A DNA stretch of 64,000 nucleotides. Source: Owenia fusiformis. Its lineage: Eukaryota > Annelida > Polychaeta > Sabellida > Oweniidae. The notes under the pieces were generated by a model, which saw nothing but the letters and a program-made list of their open reading frames with translations, was not told the origin of the DNA and did not search any database. Location: NCBI GenBank assembly GCA_903813345.2, contig CAIIXF020000012.1, positions 14,750,020 to 14,814,019 of the forward strand. The letters run 5' to 3'. Shown here piece by piece: positions 21,004-32,900 of the stretch; positions within the stretch are counted from its first letter, which is position 1; each line of letters starts with the position of its first letter. The position numbers and the translations under genes were made by a program.

Positions 21004-24000
21004 CTGCAACAATTGAGAAAAACATTTTGACAATCTCATCAGTGAAATAAGACATGCAGTGAACACTCTGAAAAGTATAATGGCTGTTATGTAATTTACC
21101 CAGCATGCTTAAAACCTTATCAGATATTGGCGCTAGTCTACACTTGGATCTGTAAGTGTTTTTTTCAGGAATTTTAATGACAAGATTAATGTGGTGATGA
21201 CAAGATTAATGTGGTGATGACAAGATTAATGTGGTGATGACAAGTTTAATGTGGTGTTGACCCACACACACTGACGCACAGCAATAAGCACAAGCAAAGG
21301 CAATATAGCGCTTTTTCAAAGTGCAAAAAAATGTTGACAAATCGCCAACCAAGTCGTTAGAATCTATAAAGATGAATAAAGTGTTTGTTTCTAAATTGAA
21401 ATACTTGATTTTGATTGGTCAGAAAGCAATGATTTGTATTATAAGATTATTAATGAATCAAAGAAGGTTCAAACCAAAAATGACTTACTTAGGATATATT
21501 TGCGTTTGATCGGTGTGACGATTACTGCTTTGTTTGTTGTTTGGGTGGTTGTCAGGACGAGCTGCATGTCCTCTGTCTCAGCCAAATCCAATGGTGTTTG
21601 CCCAGTCTTCGATTTTAGATTCAGCAGAACTGGACCTACGGAGTAGATGATTTAAATTTTAACTCATGATTGTATATTTTGTAAAAATATTGCATATTTT
21701 TACGAACAAAAGATGGCAGAGTTTATTTGGAAGATTTCTTTGGCAGTTATTTTCAATTTTAAGTGTCAGAGTCAGCTAAATGCCAGTCTACTTAATTCCT
21801 TTGATTTCACTCTTTTTCACTGAATTATGCCATTTAAAACCACAACCACTTTTTCGTCCACAATTACAACTTTTAACCTGCACATTGCATCAATAAAAAC
21901 TCATGTGTGCACATTTTCCAGTTATTAGTTGTGTTTTCCTTCTCTCAATAAACTGCCTTGAATTTATTTTATTCCTTGCTAATTCCACCCCTTTTTACTC
22001 TAGTTTACATTTGAAAACATGTTGAGTTTCTTTACAAGCATGCTGAATTAAAGGCAGAATCTGATCTATAGGGGATGACAAAATTACAAAAAACATGTAT
22101 AATTAATCTTCCAATCTATTCCTTACAATATCAAATACAATATCTCCCAAAAGATTCACAATATGTTATAAATTGGTAAAGTTATTATTGATCCAAAGTG
22201 CAAAAATGGGTGAAAATTTTTAATTGGTAACCATTCTTATAGAAAAATAATACATTATTGTAAAAATCTTTAGTTTTCCTGGAATAAAGTATGCACTTTT
22301 GTGATTTTTAGAAAATAGACATGACAAGGAGTGACATGAGCAAAAAATATTCTAAAATTGGAACAGTTTTTTGTTTAGCCTGCTCGCTATATCATTTTCT
22401 CTCTTTTATAATGTTACCATTTGCATGCTGCATAAGTAATGATACCACGTGCATTAGTGATGTTACCACTTTCTTACCTGCATGCTGCATTAGTAATGTT
22501 ACTTCTTTCTTACCTGCATTAGTAATGTTACCACTTTCTTACCTGCATGCTGCATTAGTGATGTTACCACTTTCTTACCTGCATGCTGCATTTGTGATGT
22601 TACCACTTTCTTACCTGCATGCTGCATTAGTGATGTTACCACTTTCTTACCTGCATGCTGCATTAGTGATGTTACCACTTTCTTACCTGCATGCTGCATT
22701 AGTAATGTTACCACTTTCTTACCTGCATGTTGCATTAGTAATGTTACCACTTTCTTACCTGCATGCTGCATTAGTAATGTTACCACTTTCTTACCTGCAT
22801 GTTGCATTAGTAATGTTACCACTTTCTTACCTGCATGCTGCATTAGTAATGTTACCACTTTTTTACCTGCATGCTGCATAAGTGATGTTACCACTTTCTT
22901 ACCTGCATGCTGCATTAGTAATGTTATCACTTTCTTACCTGCATGTTGCATTAGTAATGTTACCACTTTCTTACCTGCATGCTGCATTAGTAATGTTACC
23001 ACTTTCTTACCTGCATGCTGCATTAGTGATGTTACCACTTTCTTACCTGCATGCTGCATTAGTAATGTTACCACTTTCTTACCTGCATGCTGCATTAGTA
23101 ATGTTACCACTTTCTTACCTGCATGCTCTATTAGTAATGTTACCACTTTCTTACCTGCATGCTGTATTAGTAATGTTACCACTTTCTTACCTGCATGCTG
23201 CATTAGTAATGTTACCACTTTCTTACCTGCATGCTGCATTAGTGATGTTACCACTTTCTTACCTGCATGCTGCATTAGTGATGTTACCACTTTCTTACCT
23301 GCATGTTGCATTAGTAATGTTACCACTTTCTTACCTGCATGCTGTATTAGTAATGTTACCACTTTCTTACCTGCATGCTGCATTAGTAATGTTACAACTT
23401 TCTTACCTGCATGCTGCATTAGTGATGTTACCACTTTCTTACCTGTATGCTGCATTAGAAATGTTACCACTTTCTTACCTGCATGTTGCATTAGTAATGT
23501 TACCACTTTCTTACCTGCATGCTGCATTAGTGATGTTACCACTTTCTTACCTGCATGCTGCATAAGTGGTGTTACCACTTTCTTACCTGCATGCTGCATT
23601 AGCAATGTAACCACTTTCCTACCTGCATAAGTGATGTTACCACTTTCCTACCTGCATTAGCAATGTTACCACTTTCTTACCTGCATGCTGCATTAGTAAT
23701 GTTACCACTTTCTTACCTGCATGCTGCATTAGTGATGTTACCACTTTCTTACCTGCATGCTGCATTAGTAATGTTACCACTTTCTTACCTGCATGTTGCA
23801 TTAGTAATGTCACCACTTTCTTACCTGCATGCTGCATTAGTGATGTTACCACTTTCTTACCTGCATGCTGCATTAGTAATGTTACCACTTTCTTACCTGC
23901 ATGCTGCATTAGCAATGTTACCACTCCTATGTGGTTGTTCTCAACAGCATCGTGAAGTGGGGTTATACCAAATTCATTATCTACTGCTTGTAGATCCAAT

Positions 24001-25314
24001 TTCTGTACAGATCCTGAAAAACACATGGGCCTACAGTTAAACTTACTCAATCCAAGTTTTTGGAATAGCAGATTTCTAAATATAAAGGTTTCTTACTGTT
24101 AAGACAATATACGTAGATAATTAAATTGAGACTGAGAAAAAATGTTCACATTGAGAGGTGTTCTGATTAGAGAGGTGCTTGAATATAGAAATTTTACTGT
24201 ACTAGCAACAGGGCTCCCATTAGGCCTTTAGACTACAGCACAGTACAACACTGTTGCCCTATACTTATGTTAAACATACTTGTACCTACAGCTTAATTTG
24301 TCTATGTTTAAGAAGAAAAAAACAACCAGAATCCAAAGTGACAAAAGTGTGCCTTAATCCCCAATTATAAACATAAAGGAGATACACAAAGTTGCATCAA
24401 AACAGGAAGATAACATGGTCTATATGAATATTGACTTCTCTAAATAATGCAACTCAATTAGCAGATGAGATTCATTTTTGTAAGCATAAGGTTTTCTAGT
24501 CAATGTTTATTTTAAGCACACATGCCCGTAGCTAGGGAGGGGGGGGGGTTGAGGGGTTTTGGCAAACTCCCCTGGCTGAAAAAATCTTTCAAAATCATGC
24601 AGGTTTAACGATTCTGAGTATTATTCATGTGATTTAGGCCCAAATTAGTCAAAGTGAACCCCTTGGAATTTTTCGTATAAGTGCCCCCCCTGCCCCCCCC
24701 CCCCCCCCCCCCCGCAAAGGCTGGCTACTTGCTTGACATAGTTTATATTGTTCAATTTCCACAATAAATCAATAAAAATATGTCAGTTGTAATAATTATT
24801 ATCTCTGTCTCATCAGCAATTTCCTATAATTCCGTACTGCTATCACATGTTAATTAATTGCACTCTAATTATTGCACTTAATATGCGCAAATGGAATTTT
24901 CTGTATAGCATACAAGTGGGCGCTTATTACAGTATGTGTCTATGTACAGCAAGGAAATATGGCAGACTATGTGTGAAAATGAAATGATCCAAACTACAAA
25001 GAAATAGGGACTAATATTGTCATGACATCAAGGTTGTTTTAAGGAAAAAATAACTTTGCTAATACCCCAAAATGTGAAGAAAAACTCTAAATCCATCCTT
25101 GGCTAACCTTTGTTAAAATAACTGGTAATAGTTTTCTGTGGTTTGTACTTCAGCAACTCAGCAACGCATTCTGTGTTGCCATGGTTACAAGCCTCATGGA
25201 GAGGTGTCCAACCAGCATTGTCCCTGGCATTCACATCTATCCCCTGAATCTGTAGCAGCTCCACGACCCGTGAAACCTGGTTCTTGATACAGGCTACATG
25301 CAGGGGCGTCTCAC
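20528..25314 (-). CDS. Ankyrin-repeat protein, C-terminal four exons (SLF1/ANKRD32-like)
   Basis: Transcription is right to left. Exons are 25314-25108, 24013-23897, 21635-21489 and 21003-20528 (TAG at 20530-20528). All three introns are GT-AG and all are phase 1, so the four exons join into one frame of about 315 residues. Ankyrin repeats run in order: GETPLHVACIKN, AGWTPLHEACNHGN, FGITPLHDAVENN and a shorter GQTPLDLAETED. Across the second junction the product reads LLMQHA then GPVLLNLKSKTGQTP. From memory of the family this is the pattern of SLF1 (ANKRD32, the SMC5/6 localisation factor that works in DNA-damage repair), which also ends soon after its ankyrin repeats. TONSL-type ankyrins are the main alternative. 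After the repeats comes a Ser/Gln-rich linker and a helical C-terminus. Upstream exons, including any BRCT domains, were not found, so the gene is 5' partial here. Intron 2 contains the 36-bp splice-donor minisatellite. Confidence 0.75.
21179..21258. repeat. 20-bp tandem repeat, four copies
   Basis: CAAGATTAATGTGGTGATGA is repeated three times perfectly and a fourth time with a TTT variant. It lies in the last intron of the ankyrin gene. Confidence 0.85.
21489..21635 (-). CDS. Ankyrin gene, exon with ANK 4 and linker
   Basis: It lies between CTCCGTAG and CTAA|GTAAGT. It encodes PVLLNLKSKTGQTPLDLAET and then a Thr-rich linker ending KRKYIL. Phase 1 at both ends matches its neighbours. Confidence 0.85.
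22440..23932 (-). repeat. 36-bp minisatellite made of amplified 5' splice sites (about 40 units)
   Basis: Read on the minus strand, the unit comprises GTGGTAACATTACTAATGCA and GCATGCAGGTAAGAAA. It equals the final exon bases, the donor GCAG|GTAAGA and the first intron bases of the ANK 3 exon. In the exon frame each unit translates as VVTLLMQHAGKK. The first seven units after the ANK 3 helix keep that frame. A pair of 29-bp units at about 23605-23660 (7-bp deletion removing one CATGCAG) shifts the frame to a stop. Beyond them about 30 further units form an uninterrupted frame of 371 codons, then another 29-bp unit near 22515 and degenerate copies. Variation is mostly T/C at the Leu/Ser codon. 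The plus strand is also open (MLPLSYLHAALV), an inevitable shadow of a stop-free 36-bp unit. Confidence 0.95.
23897..24013 (-). CDS. Ankyrin gene, exon with ANK 3, ending in the first minisatellite unit
   Basis: The acceptor GTTTTTCAG leads into GATCTGTACAG. The exon encodes GSVQKLDLQAVDNEFGITP and then the ANK helices LHDAVENNHIGVVTLLMQHA. The donor GCAG|GTAAGA at 23897/23896 is a near-consensus 5' splice site. The last 28 exon bases plus the first 8 intron bases make up the 36-bp unit that is repeated about 40 times to the left. Using this first donor gives the correct phase for the next exon. Confidence 0.85.
24040..25100. other. Intron of the ankyrin gene with two relic elements
   Basis: Near 24125-24205 there is half of a Tigger/pogo-like MITE (GTTCACATTGAGAGGTGTTC, ending TTTTACTGTA). 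From about 24525 to 24735 lies a degenerate copy of the CCCGTAGCCAGGGG family with long C and G runs; its end reads GGCTGGCTAC. No coding sequence is seen. Confidence 0.5.
25108..25314 (-). CDS. Ankyrin gene, first visible exon (ANK 1 and 2)
   Basis: The acceptor TTTTCATAG precedes GTGAGACGCC, and the donor is AAAG|GTTAGC. The exon is 207 nt, starts with two bases of a Gly codon and ends with one base. It encodes GETPLHVACIKNQ and GWTPLHEACNHGN, two complete ankyrin repeats with TPLH motifs. Confidence 0.85.
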
Positions 25315-25319
25315 CTATG

Positions 25320-26100
25320 AAAATAAATGAGCAAAGAATATAGGCCATCAGATCTACTTTATCTGAGACATTAATAATCACTTCTCATCGACCATTTTAC
25401 CTATTCATTTACATATCTGTGTGATAACCAAGAATTATGCTTGATAATTATAGTCACCAGACACCAACACCAACTGCCGAATGTCAAACATAAACATTGA
25501 ATATCAAACACTGTCCACAATTAAATTGGAGACTATAACAATACTGTATACGTGGTTTGCCTATTGCCTAAATTTTGTCGGAAATATTATCTTCATAATG
25601 TTATCCAATGGGAAGTGACTTGTCATTAGTGAGGAAGTGATTGAAAATACTTGGTGAGAATTCTGATAGACCAGTCACTGTATTCACCATACCATTGTTA
25701 AACATGGCGTAATTAGTTGGCAAACTGAACAAACAAAAACACACCTCAACTTAATTGTTTACTTTCTCCTGAGCATTAAAAACCTGCTATTTATGACAGC
25801 TGACAAATCATAATCATAAAATATGTACTATGTAGATTAACTACAGAATACATTTGATAATTATGCTCCTTTAGAAATTGCTGCTATAAGTTATGTGCTG
25901 AACAAATACCATTAAGACGACCATTAGGAGTTTTGTTTTCATTTTGTAAACACATAAAGAGAATAGATATAAATGTTAGAATAGTGATGGTATAAAAATA
26001 TGTTACCCAACATGAAAGTTAACATCAGTCTCAAACTACTCCATTTCTACATATCTTTAATTGTTTATGCTGGCTTTGGTATTAAATATGATGAAGAACA
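25320..26100. other. Upstream intron or flank of the ankyrin gene
   Basis: No exon was recognised. It holds an inverted copy of the TTGGTGTTTGG family (25455-25540), directly followed by half of the ATACTGTATA MITE family (25541-25640). Confidence 0.4.
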
Positions 26101-26139
26101 TTTCATATTGTACATACTGCTTTCAGTCGAAATGTTGAG

Positions 26140-26990
26140 GCATGCGCAGACCTCTATTTAGTGATATTTTCATTTCAAATATGGCGGCCAATCCGATGTC
26201 TGACGACCCTTACAAAGAATCTAGGCAGTTTGCATTTTTACCTCCTGTGAAATAACAAGTGGAATTTAGTAGTTGTTTTGTGTTTTATTATCATTCTGCA
26301 TCGTAATTCTATGTGATGTGGTGTTGAAATGTCAGCAGAAATACATATCCATACGATAATCGAGTGAATCAGATAACAGATTTTTCGAAAACCCGTCTCG
26401 TGCTAAGAGTGTAAAAACTTGTATTAACATGCTCAAAAGTGCTAATGTGCACATCAATGTCAAGCTAAATCAATGTTGTGTCTAAAACAGGTACCCGATC
26501 TACTCAAAACAGCTTGTCATTCACGTATACACGCTTAGCAAACACGGCGAAATGACCTGAATCTTGGAATTTCGTTCAAGAGCTAGTAATGTTTGCTCCG
26601 GTCTTCGTCATAAGTGTTCATCAGACTTCACGCATGCGCAGGAGAAAAACCATCAACCAATAAGGTTTATAAATCAATTTTGCGCATGCGCCTTACAACG
26701 GTAAACAAATGCGTATTTATAAACGAACCAGTTTGAGATAACCCGATATCAGTCGGAGAAATCTGACGATCTACGAAACTCACTTCAAAAAATCAAATGC
26801 GGACTGACGGCGTATTCTACTATGTTTGGATCTAAGATTTTCAGTATAGATAAAGTACGTCTTTTATGATCTTTCGAATGAGGTAAGTCTCTAGTTCGAA
26901 AGACAATCGTATCAACTTGAACAAAAGTTGAGTTTTGACGAAACATTTAACATGCGCAGAAGTCCCATTTTCGTTGTACCATATTGACTG
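26140..26990. promoter_or_regulatory. Promoter-like region with NRF1-type GCGCATGCGC motifs
   Basis: Palindromic or near-palindromic CATGCGCA words occur at 26141, 26631 (CGCATGCGCA), 26681 (TGCGCATGCG) and 26951, in a stretch richer in CpG than its surroundings. A short plus-strand frame at 26174 begins ATGGCGGCCAATCCG (MAANPMSDDPYKESRQF) but stops after 24 codons. NRF1-like sites are common in animal housekeeping promoters, so this could be the start of a gene on either strand. No transcript can be assigned from sequence alone. Confidence 0.35.
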
Positions 26991-27150
26991 CTTTCACATG
27001 TAAATATGTCAATTAAAATGTAAAACCATTGGTTTTCAATTATGAAAACCCATGGTAAAACCAATCAAGAAAGAAAAAGGAAAAAGCACGTCCAGTGAAA
27101 TTGCACATTAATGAACTTGAATTAATATGCTAGAAATATTGGAAATGAAT

Positions 27151-27200
27151 AGGAAAATAGCAACTCCATGGAGAAGCAAATCCCACTTAAAAATCATAGT
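27151..27200 (+). mobile_element. Left-end fragment of a Pearl/DINE-1-like element
   Basis: The words AGCAACTCCATGGAGAAG and AAATCCCAC match the left end of copies A-C. The body that follows does not align visibly, so I treat this as a truncated copy. Confidence 0.45.
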
Positions 27201-28077
27201 TAGTCAAATAACTACACATTCAACCATTTCATAATTGAAATAGAAGTTGTATATTAGGCAAAATTACAACAGTAAAATATAACCTTAAGGTGCCCTGGTA
27301 GTTAACAGGAAATGACAAAACAGGAAGTGACAAAACCATGCTGGATTTCAAATATTTTTTGAACCAAGATATCAGAGTTCTGTTTTGACCTCCAGTCAGT
27401 TAAACAAGTTCCACATATCATTTACATGACCAGGATCACGATGGCCATGGTCAGAATGACCCTTAAAACATGATGAAATAACTTTTCCAGCTCTCTGAAA
27501 ATGTGACTGAAAAATGGCTAATAGTAGGATCGTTTATGGTTTACAGCATGGCAACTGACGTGATTGGTTCTCATCTCATGCTGGTTTCATGTGATTGTAA
27601 AATCTAAACAAGTTCATTGGTTGAATTGCCTGTATTAACTAATAAACACACCTGCGGTGAAACATTCAATCTCCGAGCCTTTTGTTCAGTGCAATCCGTA
27701 CATGCAACAAACAAAATGAATTTTGAGAATGTGAAACATTATTAACAAAACTTCTAACTGTAGAACCTACCGCGCATATTTCTTCTTATATTTGATGATT
27801 TATGAAACATTTTGACAAAATAATGTTTGGGGAACGTAAAAGAATATATATCTTATAAGTTGTGTGAAAATTGAGTACATCTGTGATGAAAACGGGGATC
27901 ATTTTCTCCAATTTTGGTGATTTCTTGGAAGTTTGATCTTCCACCAATAGACGGAAAATGGTGCCTTCCTGTGCATGCGCACTGACCTACATTCTATTCT
28001 ACCTAGCAACCAGTTTTATTTACATCTAAACCTAGCAAAACTCCCATAATACATACATACAAGAACACAAATGTGTA

Positions 28078-29612
28078 CAAAATGTCCCCACCAATGGGTG
28101 ATCCCGTCAAATGGTTATCCTGAAAGTGAGTAGACAAGACTTTACCGACACATTTTGAGGACGGGAAATCCAAATGGCCACCTTAAATTTTAACCAGAAT
28201 GCCATAAAATTAGTCAGTTCTAGATTTTCATACTATGAACCACCCCAGATGCCAATATGGCGATTGGTGGCCGAAAATGTATTGACTTTACTTCAATAAA
28301 GTTTATACTATAAAAAAAAAAAAAACACCCCAGAAAATTTGAAATTGATCCGTCAAACAGTTAACCAGAAAACAGGTAAACAAGACTTTACAGACAAGAT
28401 TTAATGATGGAAAATCCAAAATGGTTGCCTTGACATTTACCCAGAATGTCAAAAAACTAATCAGTTCTAGATTTTCATACTTAGAATCATCCATGAAAAT
28501 TTGAAATTGATCTACCAAACGGTTCACCTGAAAACGCGTAAACAAGACTTTACTGACAAGATTTTAGAACGGAAAATCAAAAATGGCTGCCTTGACATTT
28601 ACCGAAAATGCCAAAAAACTAATCAGATCTAAATTTTCATACTAAGAATCATCCCTGAAAATTTGAAATTGATCTACCAAACGGTTCACCTGAAAACGCG
28701 TAGACAAGACTTTACTGACAAAATTTTAGGACGGAAAATCCAAAATGGCTCCCTTGACATTTACCCAGAATGCCAAAAAACTAATCAGATCTAGATTTTC
28801 ATACTAAAAATCATCCCTAAAAATTTGAAATTGATCTACCAAACGGTTCACCTGGTAATGGTTAGACAAGACTTTACAGACAAGATTTTAGGACGGAAAA
28901 TCCAAAATGGCCGCCTTGACATTTACACAGAATGCCAAAAACTAATTAGATCTAGATTTTTGTACTAAGAATCATCCCTGAAAATTTAAAATTGATCTAC
29001 CAAATGGTTCAACTGAAAGCGTGTAGACAAGACTTTACAAACAAGATTTTAGGACGAAAAAATGCAAAATGGCCGACAATAAAAAAGTGATTATAAGTTT
29101 TTGCTGATTTCTTTTTACAAAATTATCACATATAACTGCCATTAACAATAACATAGGCTTTTACAACAAAGTACACCTGAAATTTTTTATAAAGCTACAA
29201 AATAGTTAAACTATGAAAACTCAACAACACCATTCAATATGATACAAAGTTTTATCGCACGCTAACTTTTCTTAAGACATTAAAATGGCTGCCATGACTG
29301 AGCTAACAGGTCCAAACCTATTCAGATGTAGAATGAAGTGAGCTGAACAAGATGTTAAAGTTTGAAAAGCAACTATGAAGCAGATTTTCTTAAAGTTTGC
29401 GGACAAGGATTTTAGCATTTGACTTCAAAATGGCCGACAGGAAGTAGGTATCGATTTAAAAAAATTTTCATCCACATCTGTATGCACTCATAAGTTATCC
29501 CTGAAAATTTGAAGGTGATATCTGTAGCGGTTTTGGAGAAAACTGCCGGACGTACGGACGGAAGGACGCGCCTAGGCCGACAATATGGCCCCACACTATG
29601 TGGTGGGGACAT
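28078..29612. mobile_element. Tandem-core repeat element E with GTCCCCACCA ends
   Basis: The left end ATGTCCCCACCAATGGG is mirrored by the right end ATGTGGTGGGGACAT. Between them lie about six units of ~165 bp containing AATGGCCGCCTTGACATTTA, GATCTACCAAACGGTTCACC and AGACAAGACTTTAC. Near the right end is a short ACGG-type microsatellite. The layout is that of Pearl/DINE-like elements but the termini differ from copies A-C, so it is a second subfamily. Confidence 0.7.
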
Positions 29613-29844
29613 AAAAACCAATCAATTTATTATTAATTTTTATTAGCATACAAATGCCAGGACTTAACTTCTTCTAAGGCCAATGTATCGTGCAAGAATT
29701 GGCTAGAGACTCGAGTAAGACAGGACCAATATTATAGCAATATTATTTTAGCAAAAACACACACACACAAATGGACAGACAGCTTCTCCATATTCCTTTC
29801 AAAAACTTATATCAGTGGGGTAATACGAGAGAAAGCTGAATATA

Positions 29845-29989
29845 TTGGAATTACATCAGCTAGGTATGGGTAATTGCTTGTCAGACTGGATTGCTAATAG
29901 ACACATAAATAAATTGAAAATGTGTGGAGCAAGTTTAAACAAAGTGGCATTGACAGTGTGTCTTTTCATAGGGACCATACTGATCATTG
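29845..29989 (+). CDS. Sulfotransferase exon 1 (signal anchor)
   Basis: The donor ATTG|GTAAGT is strong. The frame reads MCGASLNKVALTVCLFIGT, a short tail followed by about 17 hydrophobic residues. Upstream in-frame ATGs at 29845 and 29866 are possible, so the start is not settled. Membership in the same gene as the 33.7 kb exon is inferred from phase, order and the lack of a membrane anchor in that exon. Confidence 0.6.
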
Positions 29990-32900
29990 GTAAGTACATA
30001 TATATATATATAAAAGGAATAATCAAATATCATATTAATAGTCTAAACATGAATAAAAAAACAAAATAAGAATTTATTTGTAGATTGAAAACCCCGTAAT
30101 AAAGTTGAAATAAGTTTTTCTTGTAAAAATTTCAGATAAACTAGATTCATAACATTGTTTATGTAGACAGTATCAGATATTGGCGAGCATACCTTGTATT
30201 GACAAAAATTGAATAAATCTTTGAATTGAATAAATATTTTTGGCTCATATCATTCCTTGTCTTTTTCTAAAAATCTACAATGTGCATACTGTATTAACTT
30301 ACATGTACATGTACTTTATTTCATGAAAACAAAATATTTTTGAATTGTGTATTGCTTTTCTATAAATGTCATGTACATTTATTATTTGGAAGAATTTAAA
30401 CATTTTCCCCATTTTTGAACTTTGAATCCTTATAACTTCATTAATTCATAATACATCCCGGATCATTTGGGAAATATCATATCTGAGATAGTAATGAATA
30501 CATTGTAAGGTAAATTTTCATTTTGCTTGCAATTTTGTGACCTCTTATAGCTCTGATACTTCCTTAAAACACTGCAACATATGCCCCTGGGTGTCTAGCG
30601 GTATGATTTTATAGTGTATATTATATAAGAAATTATGAAATGAATAAATAGATTTGAAAATTGAATATACTATAAACTGACATATATGTAAATAATTGAA
30701 AACTGCATTATTAAATTCAATGTGTGGACCTTACAATATATTAATAATTATCATCAAAACAAAATCAGTATATTTTAAAATGCTATTAAATTCGATGTGT
30801 GGACCTTACAATATATTAATTATCATCAAAACAAAATCAGTATATTTTAAAATGCTATTAAATTCAATGTGTGGACCTTACAATATATTAATTATCATCA
30901 AAACAAAATCAGTATACCGTATTCTCTGTAATTAGCGCCCAGGGCGTTTAGAAAATTGAAAATACATTATTTAGAGGTTATAATGAAAACACGCGCTAAG
31001 CGCTAACGCGCCACGCGCCAATGCGCTAATAGAAAATGATCCTTCCCCCACGATGTTTGCGCATGTTTTAAGCACATGTTTATGATTGGTCTATACCCTT
31101 GGCCCAGGGACATGTATAATTAGGGTTATGACTCCCTGGGAACTTGTCAAAACATTGACACTTCAAAGACTGTATAAATCACCGCTAACCTGTCAATCAG
31201 ACTTTGATGTGAACTTTGCGGCCGCAGGAAATAAACAAAGCCTCTCGAAAATTACACTTTTCAAGTTACGATTTCTCTAAAAATATAAGACCAATTAAGA
31301 TGTTCTTCACACCGTTAAAAAACAGAATTCAACTTCAATTTAGGAAATAATTCCAAAACTAAATGAACGTGTACTTTTCTCTGTATTTGACCTGAAAGAA
31401 CATGAGTAACTTAGAATTAATAAATATTTACGGCCAATTACCGGACAATGATAAAACACGCTGGTCGGGTTTACATTACTTTTTAAATCGTCTCTTATTT
31501 AAAACTTTAATTCCAAATGAAATACAATCCTGTTTTCAACAATATTCCTGGTAAAATAGGTAATACAATTCACTGGGACTGACGTAATTCAAAACTTTTT
31601 TAATCTAAAATCAAATTGAGAAAAAACGAAAGCAAACATGAAAGGGGGGTTCATAGGGGTCTTGGAAATCCATATACACTATTTTTCACAAGCCCTTCAG
31701 TCTTATACCATTTACAGCATTTTTCACCCCTTTTACATATATAACATAGTACAGTGTATGCAATATTTTTCACATCTCCCTATATAGACGGTGAACCAAC
31801 ACGATCCTCAGAGACCCAGAGGGTGCATGAATGCACCGACTCCCTATAGTACTATATTTTACAAAAAGGTCGGGTAAATAATATATCTGTACGATAATTT
31901 TGAAATTACCGTTGAGAAAAGTTTGGATAATATTCAGAAGGAATTAACATAATTATTTGCATTTGCAAGAATCCACGTAGTACCAAATGTAAGCATACGG
32001 CAAATAGGCAGTACACAGCCCCGAAGCCAGGGGGTTCGGAGGGTGACTTTGGAATTTTTGAAAAAGTGACCCCCCCTGGGAAATCCTGGTTACTGTCCTG
32101 GCATGTGGCATATAGAGACTACTATATAGAGATCTGGATTACCCCCATAAACGTGGGACTGATTTTTCAAATCACCCCCACAACCAGGCCCGTAGCCAGA
32201 GGGGGAGCTGGGGGAGCGGAGCTCCCCCTCTGGCCAGAGATTCTTTCAAAATCATGCAGTTTTTCACCATTCTGAGATTTTTTTTCATGATTATTAGCCA
32301 AAATTGTGAAAAAGCTTCCCCTGGAAAAAAGCTGGCTACGGGCAAGCCCCCACAACTACTTGTGTATTGAAATCCCAAATTTATGGGGATAAGCTGGATC
32401 TGCAGTATTCGTTCAAACTGCCTTTAAATTTCATAATAGGCTTCTTTAATTCTTTTAAAACATATGTTTATTTAACTTATACGATGCCATATACGATAAA
32501 TGTTGCCCCCTCTTATGCGGCCATACACAATAGATTTTCACCCTCCTCTTATACGATAACCCTATACACCCCCCCCATGAAAGCGAAAGAGAGTAACCGG
32601 GCACGAAAAGAAAAATGGAAAAATATAAATGCGACGCCTGAATTATTCCACCGTTTGGTAAGTCATGTGAGATATAACTTCAAATACAAAGAGTAAAGAT
32701 ATATAAAACATCCATGACTTGATATTAAGAGGTAACATGCGACAAATAAACATTATATTAAGTCATTAGTCAAGTAGTCGGGCCCCCGGGTCAGATTTCG
32801 AAACGGGATTTTTCTCGCCGATGGATGGACCCAAAGAATGCAATGAAATAGGGAGCATATTCGCATATCTGCGACCATTCATCTTGTAAGGTGCTACTTT

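Noticed and set aside
22321-24040. Plus-strand open frames of 125-227 codons reading LSYLHAALVMLP repeats
   Set aside because: They are the antisense of the 36-bp minisatellite. A stop-free unit with a period divisible by three is open on both strands, and there is no plus-strand exon context.
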